The translations under genes and the position numbers were made by a program. The notes under the pieces were generated by a model. That model had not been told where the DNA came from. It saw only the letters and a list, made by a program, of their open reading frames with translations, and did not search any database. Shown piece after piece: positions 32,553 through 40,099 of a stretch of DNA of 64,000 bases (position 1 is its first letter; each line of letters begins with the position of its first letter). Origin of the DNA: UBA5796 sp040752455 (GTDB taxonomy: Bacteria > Chloroflexota > Anaerolineae > Anaerolineales > Villigracilaceae); NCBI GenBank assembly GCA_049324115.1, contig JBMOMN010000048.1, forward strand, positions 62,001 to 126,000, read 5' to 3'.

Positions 32553-33010
32553 TCCACAGATTTCTCAGATTACACAGATTGGAAAAAATGAGAACCGTGA
32601 TAGATCAACGCGACCCGCAAACGTATGCGATCATCGGCGCAGCAATGGAGATACATCGCAATTTGGGTCATGGGTTCTTGGAAGCGGTTTACCAGGATGC
32701 GGCTGTAATCGAATTTCCCATGAAACACATCCCTTTCGAGCGTGAGGTCGTATTGCCTGTTCGGTACAAAGGTGTCTCTTTGCCAACATCGTATCGCGCG
32801 GATTTTATATGCTTTTCCGACATCATCGTTGAGTTCAAGGCAATCGCACAAATCACTGGGGTTGAAGAAGCACAAGTACTCAACTACCTGAAAGCAACCG
32901 GCTTCCGCCGTGGCCTTTTGATCAATTTTGGCGCGCCGAGTCTGCAATACAAACGCCTGGTCTGGGGTCCCGAAAATTCAAAATCTGCGAAATCTGTGTA
33001 ATCTGTGGAT
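32552..33010. mobile_element. GxxExxY cassette bounded by inverted repeats
   Basis: A 29-base left arm (32552-32580, starting ATCCACAGATTTC) and a 29-base right arm (32982-33010, ending GTAATCTGTGGAT) are near-perfect complements. Between them lies only the GxxExxY gene. The npdG stop overlaps the first arm and the GxxExxY stop lies in the second, four bases before the first possible cofE start. It therefore looks like a mobile gene cassette inserted in the F420 operon. No transposase is encoded. Confidence 0.7.
32588..33001 (+). CDS. GxxExxY protein
   Basis: A 137-residue member of the GxxExxY family (TIGR04256); the naming motif is GFLEAVY in GHGFLEAVYQDA (about residues 28-39). The centre YRADFICFSDIIVEFKAI with its Asp, Glu and Lys resembles a PD-(D/E)XK nuclease core, a link often suggested for this family but not proven. 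The last residues NSKSAKSV are encoded by the flanking repeat. Function is unknown. Confidence 0.85.
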   Translation: MRTVIDQRDPQTYAIIGAAMEIHRNLGHGFLEAVYQDAAVIEFPMKHIPFEREVVLPVRYKGVSLPTSYRADFICFSDIIVEFKAIAQITGVEEAQVLNYLKATGFRRGLLINFGAPSLQYKRLVWGPENSKSAKSV

Positions 33011-33013
33011 GAA

Positions 33014-33811
33014 ATGGCATTAACCCTCACCCCCCTCCCCGGCATTCCCCTCATCCGCCCCGGCGACGACCTGGCGGCCATTCTCCTGGATGCGCTGGAC
33101 CTCGCCGGCCTGCAGCTCGAAGACGGCGACATCCTCGTCCTGGCCCAGAAGATCGTCAGCAAAGCCGAGGGGCGGATCAGGAACCTGGCGGAGGTCTGCC
33201 CATCGCCCCGCGCCCTCGAACTGGCCGAGTCCACCCAAAAGGACCCGCGCCTGCTCGAACTGGTGCTGGGCGAAAGCGCCGAAGTGCTCCGCACCCGCCC
33301 CGGCACGATCATCGTCGAACACAGGCTCGGCTTCGTCTGCGCCAATGCCGGGATAGACCATTCCAACGTTTCCCCGCTCGAACCTTGCGAAGGTTCCGAA
33401 ACCTTCGCAAGGTTGGATAACGAAGACTGGGTCCTGCTCCTGCCCGAAGACCCGGACCGCTCCGCGGCTGAGATCCGCGCCCGGCTGGAATCTGCCGCCG
33501 GGACGCGGATCGGGGTGCTGATCATCGATTCTCACGGCCGCGCCTGGCGCAACGGCACGGTCGGCATGAGCATCGGACTGAGCGGCATGCCCGGCCTGGT
33601 GGACCTGCGCGGCGTCCCCGACCTGTTCGACTTCAAACTGCGGATCACCACCGTCGGCGCGGCGGACGAACTGGCCGCGGCCGCTTCGCTGGTCATGGGC
33701 CAGGCCGCCGAGGGCACCCCCGCCGTCCACGCCCGCGGCTTCCCCTATCCGCTGCGGGAAGGCGGACTCGGGGAATTGATCCGCGCCAGGGAACAGGATT
33801 TATTCCGCTAA
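33014..33811 (+). CDS. cofE: Coenzyme F420-0:L-glutamate ligase
   Basis: A 265-residue CofE/FbiB-N-type GTP-dependent ligase that adds gamma-linked glutamates to F420-0. Diagnostic parts are DGDILVLAQKIVSKAEGR, HRLGFVCANAGID and IIDSHGRAWRNGTVG. I take ATG 33014; a GTG at 33005 is in frame but lies in the neighbouring repeat. A palindromic insert at 33381-33414 adds about a dozen residues (PCEGSETFARLD) in a loop. The nitroreductase half found fused in actinobacterial FbiB is here a separate gene at 35404. Confidence 0.92.
   Translation: MALTLTPLPGIPLIRPGDDLAAILLDALDLAGLQLEDGDILVLAQKIVSKAEGRIRNLAEVCPSPRALELAESTQKDPRLLELVLGESAEVLRTRPGTIIVEHRLGFVCANAGIDHSNVSPLEPCEGSETFARLDNEDWVLLLPEDPDRSAAEIRARLESAAGTRIGVLIIDSHGRAWRNGTVGMSIGLSGMPGLVDLRGVPDLFDFKLRITTVGAADELAAAASLVMGQAAEGTPAVHARGFPYPLREGGLGELIRAREQDLFR
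33381..33414. repeat. Perfect palindrome inserted in cofE
   Basis: AACCTTGCGAAGGTT, four bases, and its exact complement form a 15-bp stem in frame within cofE. The same core (CCGAAGGTT/AACCTTCGG) is in the intergenic hairpin at 40376-40433. Confidence 0.8.
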
Positions 33812-33813
33812 CC

Positions 33814-34356
33814 ATGCACGGACTGGTCTCCCTCCTCGACCCTGAACATTATTTTCAGGTTGAAGAAATATGGAACGAGCTGGAGGGCGGATGCGGGCTG
33901 ACGGGTATCAAAGTTACGCCCTATCCGCATTTTTCGTGGCTGATCGCCGAAGACTTCGACTGGGAGCCGGCCGAAACGATCCTGGCGAAGATCGCCGCGA
34001 GCACCCGGCCTTTCACCGTCCGCACCACCGGGCTGTCCCTGTTCACCGGCCCCATGCCGGTGGCTTACATCCCGCTCGTGCGCACCGCCGAATTGAGCCG
34101 GTTCCACCTCCAGATCTGGGAACAACTCCAGGCGGTGGGCGCGGGGATCAGTCCGCATTACGCGCCGGACCACTGGATGCCTCACATCACCCTGGCCCAC
34201 ACCGACCTGATGTCTCACTCGCTGGATTGCCTGATGAGCCGGCTGGCTCCCCGCACATTCAACTGGGAGATCAAAGTGGATAACCTGGCCCTGTTGCTCG
34301 GCCCCCAGAGACATAGCGGCAGGCTCAAGCGGCGATTCGACTTCGATCTCGCATGA
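33814..34356 (+). CDS. 2'-5' RNA ligase-like 2H phosphoesterase
   Basis: A 180-residue protein of the 2H family with two His-x-Ser/Thr motifs, HFS in PYPHFSWLI (about residue 35) and HIT in PHITLAHTD (about 125). Such proteins act on cyclic phosphodiesters, for example in RNA ends. It starts two bases after cofE and overlaps the Nudix gene by ATGA, so it is part of the F420 transcript, although no F420 role is known. Confidence 0.85.
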   Translation: MHGLVSLLDPEHYFQVEEIWNELEGGCGLTGIKVTPYPHFSWLIAEDFDWEPAETILAKIAASTRPFTVRTTGLSLFTGPMPVAYIPLVRTAELSRFHLQIWEQLQAVGAGISPHYAPDHWMPHITLAHTDLMSHSLDCLMSRLAPRTFNWEIKVDNLALLLGPQRHSGRLKRRFDFDLA

Positions 34357-34811
34357 ACGCGAACAAGTTTACCCTGGGAGCATTCGCAATCCTCTTCGAT
34401 GAAAATAAGAGGGTGCTCCTGTGCCATCGCCGCGACCTCGACGTTTGGAACCTGCCGGGCGGCGGCGTCGAAACCGGCGAATTGCCCACCGAAACCGTCC
34501 AGCGCGAGGTCAGGGAGGAAACCGGCCTGGAGGTGGAAATCATCCGGCTGGCGGGCGTATATGCCAAATCGAGCAACCCGACCGACCTGGTCTTTTCTTT
34601 CACCTGCCGGATCAGCGGCGGCGAAATCACCCCGACAGACGAAGCCGACAGGATCGAATCTTTCAGCCTGGACGCGCTTCCCGGGAACACGGTCCCCAAC
34701 CAGGTCGAGCGCATCTTCGACGCCGCCAGGGACCTGCCGCAGCCGGTCTTCGTCCATCAAACCGGCATTTCGACCAGGGAAATGTTGAAGAAGCTGGGAG
34801 GTGAGCCGTGA
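34353..34811 (+). CDS. Nudix hydrolase
   Basis: A 152-residue Nudix enzyme. The box is complete: GGGVETGELP, then ETVQREVREETGLEV, with the REVREE metal-binding glutamates (about residues 38-60). It would cleave a nucleoside diphosphate-linked substrate, unidentified. It is tightly coupled to the 2H gene before it and to a small gene after it. Confidence 0.9.
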   Translation: MNANKFTLGAFAILFDENKRVLLCHRRDLDVWNLPGGGVETGELPTETVQREVREETGLEVEIIRLAGVYAKSSNPTDLVFSFTCRISGGEITPTDEADRIESFSLDALPGNTVPNQVERIFDAARDLPQPVFVHQTGISTREMLKKLGGEP

Positions 34812-35016
34812 GTCCGGCGATGGAGACGGGATCGACGTGTGGGTCGGGTCGCTGCCGGAGCGCGCTTTAACGGGAATCTTATGCGCGTATGATAGCCTTA
34901 AGCGCGATGCCGGGATCAAGCTCCTGCCCGGCTGTTCGCTGGAAGACATCCAGACCGTCATCGAATTCAGACGCGGCGGGATGTCGGCGATTTTCATCCC
35001 CAACCCAAATCTTTAG
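34801..35016 (+). CDS. Small hypothetical protein in the F420 locus
   Basis: A 71-residue protein overlapping the Nudix stop. It reads through VWVGSLPERALTGILCAYDS and ends SAIFIPNPNL; I recognise no family. The start is uncertain: GTG 34801 has no spaced ribosome site, and GTG 34837 would give a shorter form. Codon use fits the neighbours, so I keep it, with moderate trust. Confidence 0.45.
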   Translation: MSRESGDGDGIDVWVGSLPERALTGILCAYDSLKRDAGIKLLPGCSLEDIQTVIEFRRGGMSAIFIPNPNL

Positions 35017-35024
35017 GAAGTCCC

Positions 35025-35417
35025 ATGCAGCGCATCCCCGAAAAGTATCACGACCTGCTCGCAGACGGCACCCGGGCCTTTGCTTTCCTCGCCACCAGCA
35101 TGGCCGACGGCTCGCCCCAGGTCACGCCGGTCTGGTTCGACATGGAAGGCGATTGCATCCGCATCAACACCAACGAGGGACGGGTCAAAGACCATAACAT
35201 GAAGGAACGCCCCAAAGTGGCCCTGGTCATCCTGGACCCCCGCGACCCCTACCGCTACGTGCAAGTCCGCGGTGAAGTGGACGGGATGACCCGCGAGGGC
35301 GCCGACCAGCACATCAGCCGCCTGTCGGTCAAGTACACCGGCCAGCCCTGGAAGCACCAGCCAGGCCAGAAGCGGATCATCTACCTGATCAAGCCGGTCC
35401 ACGTTGACGCCCACTGA
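35025..35417 (+). CDS. PPOX-class F420-dependent oxidoreductase
   Basis: A 130-residue split-barrel protein of the Rv1155-like (TIGR03618) class that uses F420 or a flavin to reduce small substrates. The FAFLATSMADGSPQVTPVW start (residues 19-37) and KERPKVALVILDP segment are typical, with basic residues placed for the cofactor phosphate. AGGAAGTCCC precedes ATG. It overlaps the nitroreductase gene by 14 bases. Confidence 0.9.
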   Translation: MQRIPEKYHDLLADGTRAFAFLATSMADGSPQVTPVWFDMEGDCIRINTNEGRVKDHNMKERPKVALVILDPRDPYRYVQVRGEVDGMTREGADQHISRLSVKYTGQPWKHQPGQKRIIYLIKPVHVDAH

Positions 35418-35991
35418 CCTGCACGGCTTCCTGCGCTCGCGGCGTTCCGTCCGCCGCTTCAGAGCGGACCCCGTGCCTGCTCCCGTTATCGAGCGGATGC
35501 TAGAAACCGCGACCCACGCCCCGTCGGCCCACAACCTCCAGCCCTGGCGGTTCTGTGTAGTGACGACTTCAGTCGTTCGCGCCCGCCTGGCCCAAGCCCT
35601 GACCGGCAAGATGCGGGCCGACATGGCCGCCGAAGGCGCACCGGAGGCCGAAATCGAGAGCCGTGTCGCCCGCTCCGTCCGCCGCATCGAAGAAGCCCCG
35701 GTTTTGATTGTCCTTTGCCGGGACACATTGGCTATCCGCAAAGACGAGCCGGAGGAAGTCACGATGGCGGTCCAGTCGGCGGCGCTGGCGGGGTTGCAGC
35801 TCCTTTTGGCGGCCCACGCCGAGGGACTGGGCGGCAACTGGGTCTGCTGGCCGCTGTACGCGCCGGAGGAAACCCGAAAGGCGCTGGATTTGCCGGAAAG
35901 TTGGGAGGCTCAAGGGATGATCTTTTTGGGGTACGCGGGTGAGGAGCCAGCCACATCTAAGAGAAACCGCCCAGAAATCATCCACCGGTAA
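35404..35991 (+). CDS. Nitroreductase, FbiB C-domain-like
   Basis: A 195-residue FMN-binding nitroreductase-fold protein. SRRSVRRF at residues 11-18 is the FMN-phosphate site, and PSAHNLQPWRF is the family core. In actinobacteria the FbiB C-terminal domain of this type reduces dehydro-F420-0; a stand-alone gene among cofE, cofD and cofC suggests the same task. The start is TTG 35404 within the PPOX end. The stop lies in a REP arm, so the very C-terminus may have been altered by the insertion. Confidence 0.8.
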   Translation: MTPTDLHGFLRSRRSVRRFRADPVPAPVIERMLETATHAPSAHNLQPWRFCVVTTSVVRARLAQALTGKMRADMAAEGAPEAEIESRVARSVRRIEEAPVLIVLCRDTLAIRKDEPEEVTMAVQSAALAGLQLLLAAHAEGLGGNWVCWPLYAPEETRKALDLPESWEAQGMIFLGYAGEEPATSKRNRPEIIHR

Positions 35992-36041
35992 CGCGACATT
36001 CATGTCGCCGCCCGTGTGTTGCGACATGAATGTCGCGTTAC
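35988..36041. repeat. REP element, left
   Basis: Perfect 21-base arms with a 12-base loop. The core CGACATTCATGTCG is itself a palindrome, so each arm can also fold alone. Confidence 0.85.
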
Positions 36042-36058
36042 AGAGGCACAAAAAAATA

Positions 36059-36709
36059 ATGACCATCCCCAGCCAATACTATCGCCGCAATATGCCGCAC
36101 ATCCATCCAGATGGATATCCACTCTTTATCACCTTTCGTCTCGCCAATTCTCTACCCATACAGGCTTTGGAAGATCTTCTTACGCGTCGAAAAAATGAAC
36201 TCTCGGCGTTACGAGATAACTCCCAGGCAGAACGTTACAAAATCGAAAAGAAATACTTCGGCAGATACGACGACTTGCTCGACAAAATCGCGAACGGACC
36301 TCAATGGCTGGCGGATGAGGCGATAGCCCGAATAGTAGAGGAAGAAATTCGCCGCTTGGACAGTATCCGTTATCAATTATTTGCATATTGCATCATGCCA
36401 AATCACGTCCACCTATTGCTCAAGGTACTGGAGTTGAGTCAAGCACTACACCACGGTAAAACAGCTAAATATCCAGTCACTGATTCCCTTCGACTTTTGA
36501 AGGGAAAGACCGCCAGGTTGTGCAATCTCTACCTGCATAGAAACGGTGCTTTTTGGCATCACGAAAGTTACGATCATTATGTCCGTGATGAACAAGAACT
36601 CAGTAGAATCATTCAATACATCATCAATAACCCCGTAAAAGCAGGGTTGGTCCAGAATTGGCAAGATTGGCAATTTACCCATGTTGCTCCCGATATGGGT
36701 AACTGGTAA
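36059..36709 (+). CDS. REP-associated tyrosine transposase
   Basis: A 216-residue single-strand transposase of the Y1/RAYT group. The metal-binding HUH-like motif is PNHVHLLL (about residues 117-124), and the catalytic Tyr region is near YIINNPVKAGLV in the C-terminal part. RAYTs mobilise or maintain REP palindromes, and two lie at its borders. I use ATG 36059; the open frame before it is REP sequence. The gene is AT-richer than the operon it interrupts. Confidence 0.88.
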   Translation: MTIPSQYYRRNMPHIHPDGYPLFITFRLANSLPIQALEDLLTRRKNELSALRDNSQAERYKIEKKYFGRYDDLLDKIANGPQWLADEAIARIVEEEIRRLDSIRYQLFAYCIMPNHVHLLLKVLELSQALHHGKTAKYPVTDSLRLLKGKTARLCNLYLHRNGAFWHHESYDHYVRDEQELSRIIQYIINNPVKAGLVQNWQDWQFTHVAPDMGNW

Positions 36710-36759
36710 GGCGACATTCATGTCGCCGCCAGCATAAAGCGACATGAATGTCGCCTTAC
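36706..36759. repeat. REP element, right
   Basis: Same family as 35988-36041, differing by compensating changes in both arms (GTAAGG/CCTTAC for GTAACG/CGTTAC), so pairing is preserved. It ends eight bases before the cofD start. Confidence 0.85.
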
Positions 36760-36767
36760 AGGATCAC

Positions 36768-37712
36768 ATGGACACTTCACAACCAAAGATCGTCGCCCTC
36801 GCCGGCGGCGTGGGCGGGGCCAAACTCGCCCACGGGCTCGCCCAAACCCTCCATCCCGAAGACCTGACGGTCATCGTCAATACCGGCGATGACTTCGAGC
36901 ATTACGGCCTGACCATCTGCCCCGACCTCGACACGGTTTGCTACACCCTGGCGGGACTGGCCAACCCGGCTACCGGCTGGGGGTGCGCTGACGAGACCTG
37001 GCAGGCGATGGCGGCCCTGCGGCAATTGGGCGGACCGGACTGGTTCAACCTGGGCGACCTGGATCTGGGTACTCACCTCGAGCGGACGCGGCGGCTGAAA
37101 GACGGCCAACCCCTCAGCCGGGTGACGCGGGATTTCTGCCGGGCCTGGGGCGTGGAGCAGACCGTCCTGCCGATGACGGACCAACCCGTCCGCACGATGG
37201 TCGGCACCGAAACAGGAGAGCTGGCCTTCCAGGAATATTTCGTCCGCCAGCGGTGCGAACCCAAAGTCACCGGCTTCCGCTTCGACGGGATCCAGTCCGC
37301 CGTCCCCGCGCCGGGGGTGGTGGAGGTCCTCGCCGCAGCCGACGCGGTCGTCATTTGCCCGTCGAATCCCTGGGTCAGCATTGATCCCATTTTGGCGGTG
37401 GCAGGCCTCAGGTCCGCGCTCGCTGCGAAGCCCGTCGTCGCCGTATCCCCGATCATCGGCGGGAAGACGGTCAAGGGTCCCGCGGCGAAGATGTACGTCG
37501 AATTGGGCTTCCATCCCTCGGCATTTTCCGTCGCCCGCCACTACCGCGGACTTTTGGCCGGCTTCGTGCTCGACAACGTGGACGCGGCCCAGGAGCGGGC
37601 CATCCAAAACCTGAACATTCACACTTTGGTCACCGATACACTTATGAATCTCCTTACAGATCGCGCCCGGCTGGCAGGAGATGTGCTAAACTTTATCCGG
37701 AGACAACTATGA
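36768..37712 (+). CDS. cofD: 2-phospho-L-lactate (or PEP) transferase
   Basis: A 314-residue CofD/FbiA joining the activated phospho-acid to Fo to give F420-0 or dehydro-F420-0. It begins VALAGGVGGAKLAHGLA, the nucleotide-binding loop, and shows TVIVNTGDDFEHYGLTICPDLD, both hallmarks. I start at ATG 36768 with AGGA upstream; the eight earlier codons come from the REP. It overlaps cofC by ATGA. Confidence 0.95.
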   Translation: MDTSQPKIVALAGGVGGAKLAHGLAQTLHPEDLTVIVNTGDDFEHYGLTICPDLDTVCYTLAGLANPATGWGCADETWQAMAALRQLGGPDWFNLGDLDLGTHLERTRRLKDGQPLSRVTRDFCRAWGVEQTVLPMTDQPVRTMVGTETGELAFQEYFVRQRCEPKVTGFRFDGIQSAVPAPGVVEVLAAADAVVICPSNPWVSIDPILAVAGLRSALAAKPVVAVSPIIGGKTVKGPAAKMYVELGFHPSAFSVARHYRGLLAGFVLDNVDAAQERAIQNLNIHTLVTDTLMNLLTDRARLAGDVLNFIRRQL

Positions 37713-38323
37713 CCATTTGGGCTATCGTCCCTGTAAAACCTCTGCGACGCGGCAAGTCTCGCCTTGCCGGTACCCTTTCGGAAGAAGAACGCACACAATT
37801 GAATAAGGATTTGCTCAAGCGCACGTTGCAAACGCTCAACGGGCTGCCGGAGATCGAGCATACCCTGGTCATCAGCCGCGACCCGGCCGCGCTGACCATC
37901 GCCCGCAAGCACGGCGCCCGGACCCTGCGCGAGGACGGGATGCCGCACCTGAACACAGCCATGACGCGGGCCACCGTGGTCGCCCAGGTCTACGCCACCC
38001 GGGGCGTGCTGTTCCTGCCTTCGGACCTGCCGCTCCTGACCCGCGAAGACATCCTGGCCCTGCTGGCCTACGGCGACAATCCGCCGGTGGTGGTCATCGC
38101 CCCGGACCGGCACGAGAACGGCACCAACGCCCTGCTGGTCTCGCCGGCCGGGCTGATCGAGTACGACTTCGGGCCGGGGTCGTTCGCACGCCATTGCGAC
38201 CGCGCCAAAACCGCCGGGGCGCGGCTGGAGGTCGTCCACCTGCCCTCGCTCAGCCTGGACCTGGACCTGCCCGAAGACCTGGAACTGTTGAGCGAGATCG
38301 AGAATTCCAAAATCACCCCATGA
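37709..38323 (+). CDS. cofC: Phospholactate/PEP guanylyltransferase
   Basis: A 204-residue CofC/FbiD enzyme activating 2-phospholactate or phosphoenolpyruvate with GTP. The nucleotidyltransferase start is AIVPVKPLRRGKSRLAGTL; LFLPSDLPLLTREDI carries a metal-binding Asp, and DRHENGTNALLV is the family substrate motif. Sequence alone does not tell which phospho-acid is used. It closes the coupled cofDC pair. Confidence 0.95.
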   Translation: MTIWAIVPVKPLRRGKSRLAGTLSEEERTQLNKDLLKRTLQTLNGLPEIEHTLVISRDPAALTIARKHGARTLREDGMPHLNTAMTRATVVAQVYATRGVLFLPSDLPLLTREDILALLAYGDNPPVVVIAPDRHENGTNALLVSPAGLIEYDFGPGSFARHCDRAKTAGARLEVVHLPSLSLDLDLPEDLELLSEIENSKITP

Positions 38324-38585
38324 CTCCGCTGAAAAATCCTTTTCACCGCGAAGACCGCAAAGGACGCGAAAAAGTTCATGAAGTTCCCGAAGGCTTGAGC
38401 AAACAATCTGGAAGATTTCCTTCGCGTTTTCAATAATTCTTCGCAGCCTTCGCCTCTTCGTGATGAGATTGGCTTTTTTCAGTGAACTCACCCCATGATT
38501 TCACCACGAAATTGCCGAGAGAACCACAAAGATTTTCTTTGTACATCTTGTGCCTTCGTGGTGAAATATCCATAAGGAGAATGCC
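38324..38585. repeat. Noncoding repeat block before the LLM gene
   Basis: No gene is seen. The block has CACCGCGAAGACC-type words and a hairpin of ATTTCACCACGAA with its complement (38498-38567), inside which CACAAAGA and its near complement pair again. The words match those in the moeA insert at 21795 and in the 40.1-40.3 kb block. Confidence 0.6.
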
Positions 38586-39584
38586 ATGACCAAGCGAGTT
38601 GCCCTTTATTTACAGGATTCCCACGACCTGCGCGACGGGCTGGACTACGCCCGTTACGCCGAGGAAAAAGGTTTCGAAGCTGTCTGGCAGGCCGAGTCGC
38701 GCCTGGTGCGGGATGCGATCGTCCCGATGGCTGCTTACGCCGCCGTGACCGAGCGGATCAAGGTCGGCTCGGGCGTGATCAACAACTGGACCCGCAACAT
38801 CGGCCTGCTGGCAGCGACCTTCCTGACTCTGGACGACCTGGCCCCGAACCGGGTCATCTGCGGGATCGGGGCGTGGTGGGACCCGTTGGCCGCCAACGTG
38901 GGCATCGAGCGCCGCAAACCCCTGACGGCGATGCGCGAGACGGTCGAAGTGCTGCGCCGCCTGCTGAATATGGAAAGGGTCACTTTCCACGGCGAGTTCC
39001 ATCACGTGGACGGGATCGAACTGGACGTGGTGCATGGACGCCGCGAGCCGCGCCACGTCCCGATCATGATCGGCGCGACCGGCGACAAGATGATGGAGAT
39101 GACCGGCGAGGTCGCCGATGGCTGTGTGATGAACTACTGCGTTCCGCCCGAATACAACGACAAAGCTATCGAACTGCTCGAAGCCGGAGCCAAAAAAGCC
39201 GGCAAAACCCTGGACGAGATTGACCGCCCGCAGTTGATCGTCTGCTCGGTGGACCACGACCACGATAAAGCCATCGAATATTCCAAGATGCTGCTCTGCC
39301 AGTACATGGCCCAGCAGCCGCACATCGCCAAGGCCTCCGGCGTGTCGAGCGACGTGGTGGCCGAGATCCAATCCATCCTGGGCTGGCCGGCCACCAAGGA
39401 ACAGATCAACAAGGCCAAGCACCTGGTCCCGACCGAACTGGTGCTGCACATCACCGCTTCCGGCACCCCGGACGAGGCCCGCGCCAAAGTGGACGAATAC
39501 ATCCGGCGCGGCTGCACCTGCCCGATCCTCTACCCGGTCGGCGGGGACTTCAAGCTGTTGATTGACACGTTCGCGCAGAGCTGA
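38586..39584 (+). CDS. LLM class F420-dependent oxidoreductase
   Basis: A 332-residue luciferase-like TIM-barrel enzyme using F420H2. It has AEEKGFEAVWQAES, the GVINNWTRNIGLLA loop and GIGAWWDPLAANVG, and resembles methylene-tetrahydromethanopterin reductase-like members, though the pathway is unknown. AAGGAG precedes ATG. Its place after cofDC supports F420 rather than FMN as cofactor. Confidence 0.9.
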   Translation: MTKRVALYLQDSHDLRDGLDYARYAEEKGFEAVWQAESRLVRDAIVPMAAYAAVTERIKVGSGVINNWTRNIGLLAATFLTLDDLAPNRVICGIGAWWDPLAANVGIERRKPLTAMRETVEVLRRLLNMERVTFHGEFHHVDGIELDVVHGRREPRHVPIMIGATGDKMMEMTGEVADGCVMNYCVPPEYNDKAIELLEAGAKKAGKTLDEIDRPQLIVCSVDHDHDKAIEYSKMLLCQYMAQQPHIAKASGVSSDVVAEIQSILGWPATKEQINKAKHLVPTELVLHITASGTPDEARAKVDEYIRRGCTCPILYPVGGDFKLLIDTFAQS

Positions 39585-39665
39585 CCCAACCCGGTTGGCC
39601 CTTACCATAAAAATTAGACTTCGAACCTGTTTTTGTACAAATCGGGCCGAAGTCTGAGGCTTATT

Positions 39666-39674
39666 TGCTATAAT
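39666..39674 (+). promoter_or_regulatory. Extended -10 giving a leaderless mntA transcript
   Basis: TGCTATAAT ends six bases before the ATG at 39681, so transcription would start at or within a base of the start codon. No ribosome site exists. This is the classic layout of a leaderless mRNA. Confidence 0.6.
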
Positions 39675-39680
39675 GCTGTT

Positions 39681-39995
39681 ATGAGCGCACTAAAGATAAA
39701 GGTTCCACGAAAAAGGATTGCCGATTTCTGCCAGCGATACCATATCCGAAAACTGGCATTCTTCGGATCAGTTTTGCGCGACGATTTTGGTCCCAACAGC
39801 GACGTGGATGTCCTGGTCGAATTCGAACCGGGTCACGTTCCTGGGTTGGCCTTTTTCGCCATGCAAGAAGAACTTTCCAAAATCCTCGGACACAAAGTGG
39901 ATTTGAACACAAAGGGATTTATCAGCAAATATTTCCGGGAAGAGGTCCTCCGCGACTCCAGGGTGGAAGTCGAGAAAATGGAAAAGATCATCTAG
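39681..39995 (+). CDS. Minimal nucleotidyltransferase (MntA-like), orphan
   Basis: A 104-residue MNT-fold protein with the GSxxR...DxD active site in FFGSVLRDDF and SDVDVLVEF (residues 28-53). In MntA/HepT pairs this enzyme modifies the HEPN toxin with AMP. Here no HEPN gene follows; a strong terminator is 30 bases downstream. It may have lost its partner or act on one encoded elsewhere. Confidence 0.85.
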   Translation: MSALKIKVPRKRIADFCQRYHIRKLAFFGSVLRDDFGPNSDVDVLVEFEPGHVPGLAFFAMQEELSKILGHKVDLNTKGFISKYFREEVLRDSRVEVEKMEKII

Positions 39996-40024
39996 CGTTT
40001 GTAAGCGATGAGGCTCGTGGAACT

Positions 40025-40058
40025 AAATGTGAGGTTATCCGACCTCACATTTTTGTTT
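40025..40058 (+). terminator. Terminator after the MNT gene
   Basis: AAATGTGAGGT and its complement flank six bases (TATCCG), followed by TTGTTTTT. Confidence 0.85.
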
Positions 40059-40099
40059 TTACGGCTCTCTGGTATTTGGTGGGGTCGCTCATTTATTCA

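Larger units (their letters stand above)
35988..36759. mobile_element. RAYT transposase cassette with two REP elements
   Basis: A 21-base perfect inverted repeat at 35988-36041 (arm GTAACGCGACATTCATG...) and a very similar one at 36706-36759 (GTAAGGCGACATTCATG...) flank a REP-associated tyrosine transposase gene. The left REP contains the nitroreductase stop and the right REP contains the transposase stop. It has entered the F420 operon between the nitroreductase and cofD. Confidence 0.85.

Noticed and set aside
33814..34811. An RNA repair module (2H enzyme plus Nudix)
   Set aside because: No RNA ligase, kinase or RtcB is present; the coupling is with F420 genes instead.
40025..40058. A REP element after the MNT gene
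   Set aside because: The T-run and position fit a simple terminator better, and the stem sequence does not recur.
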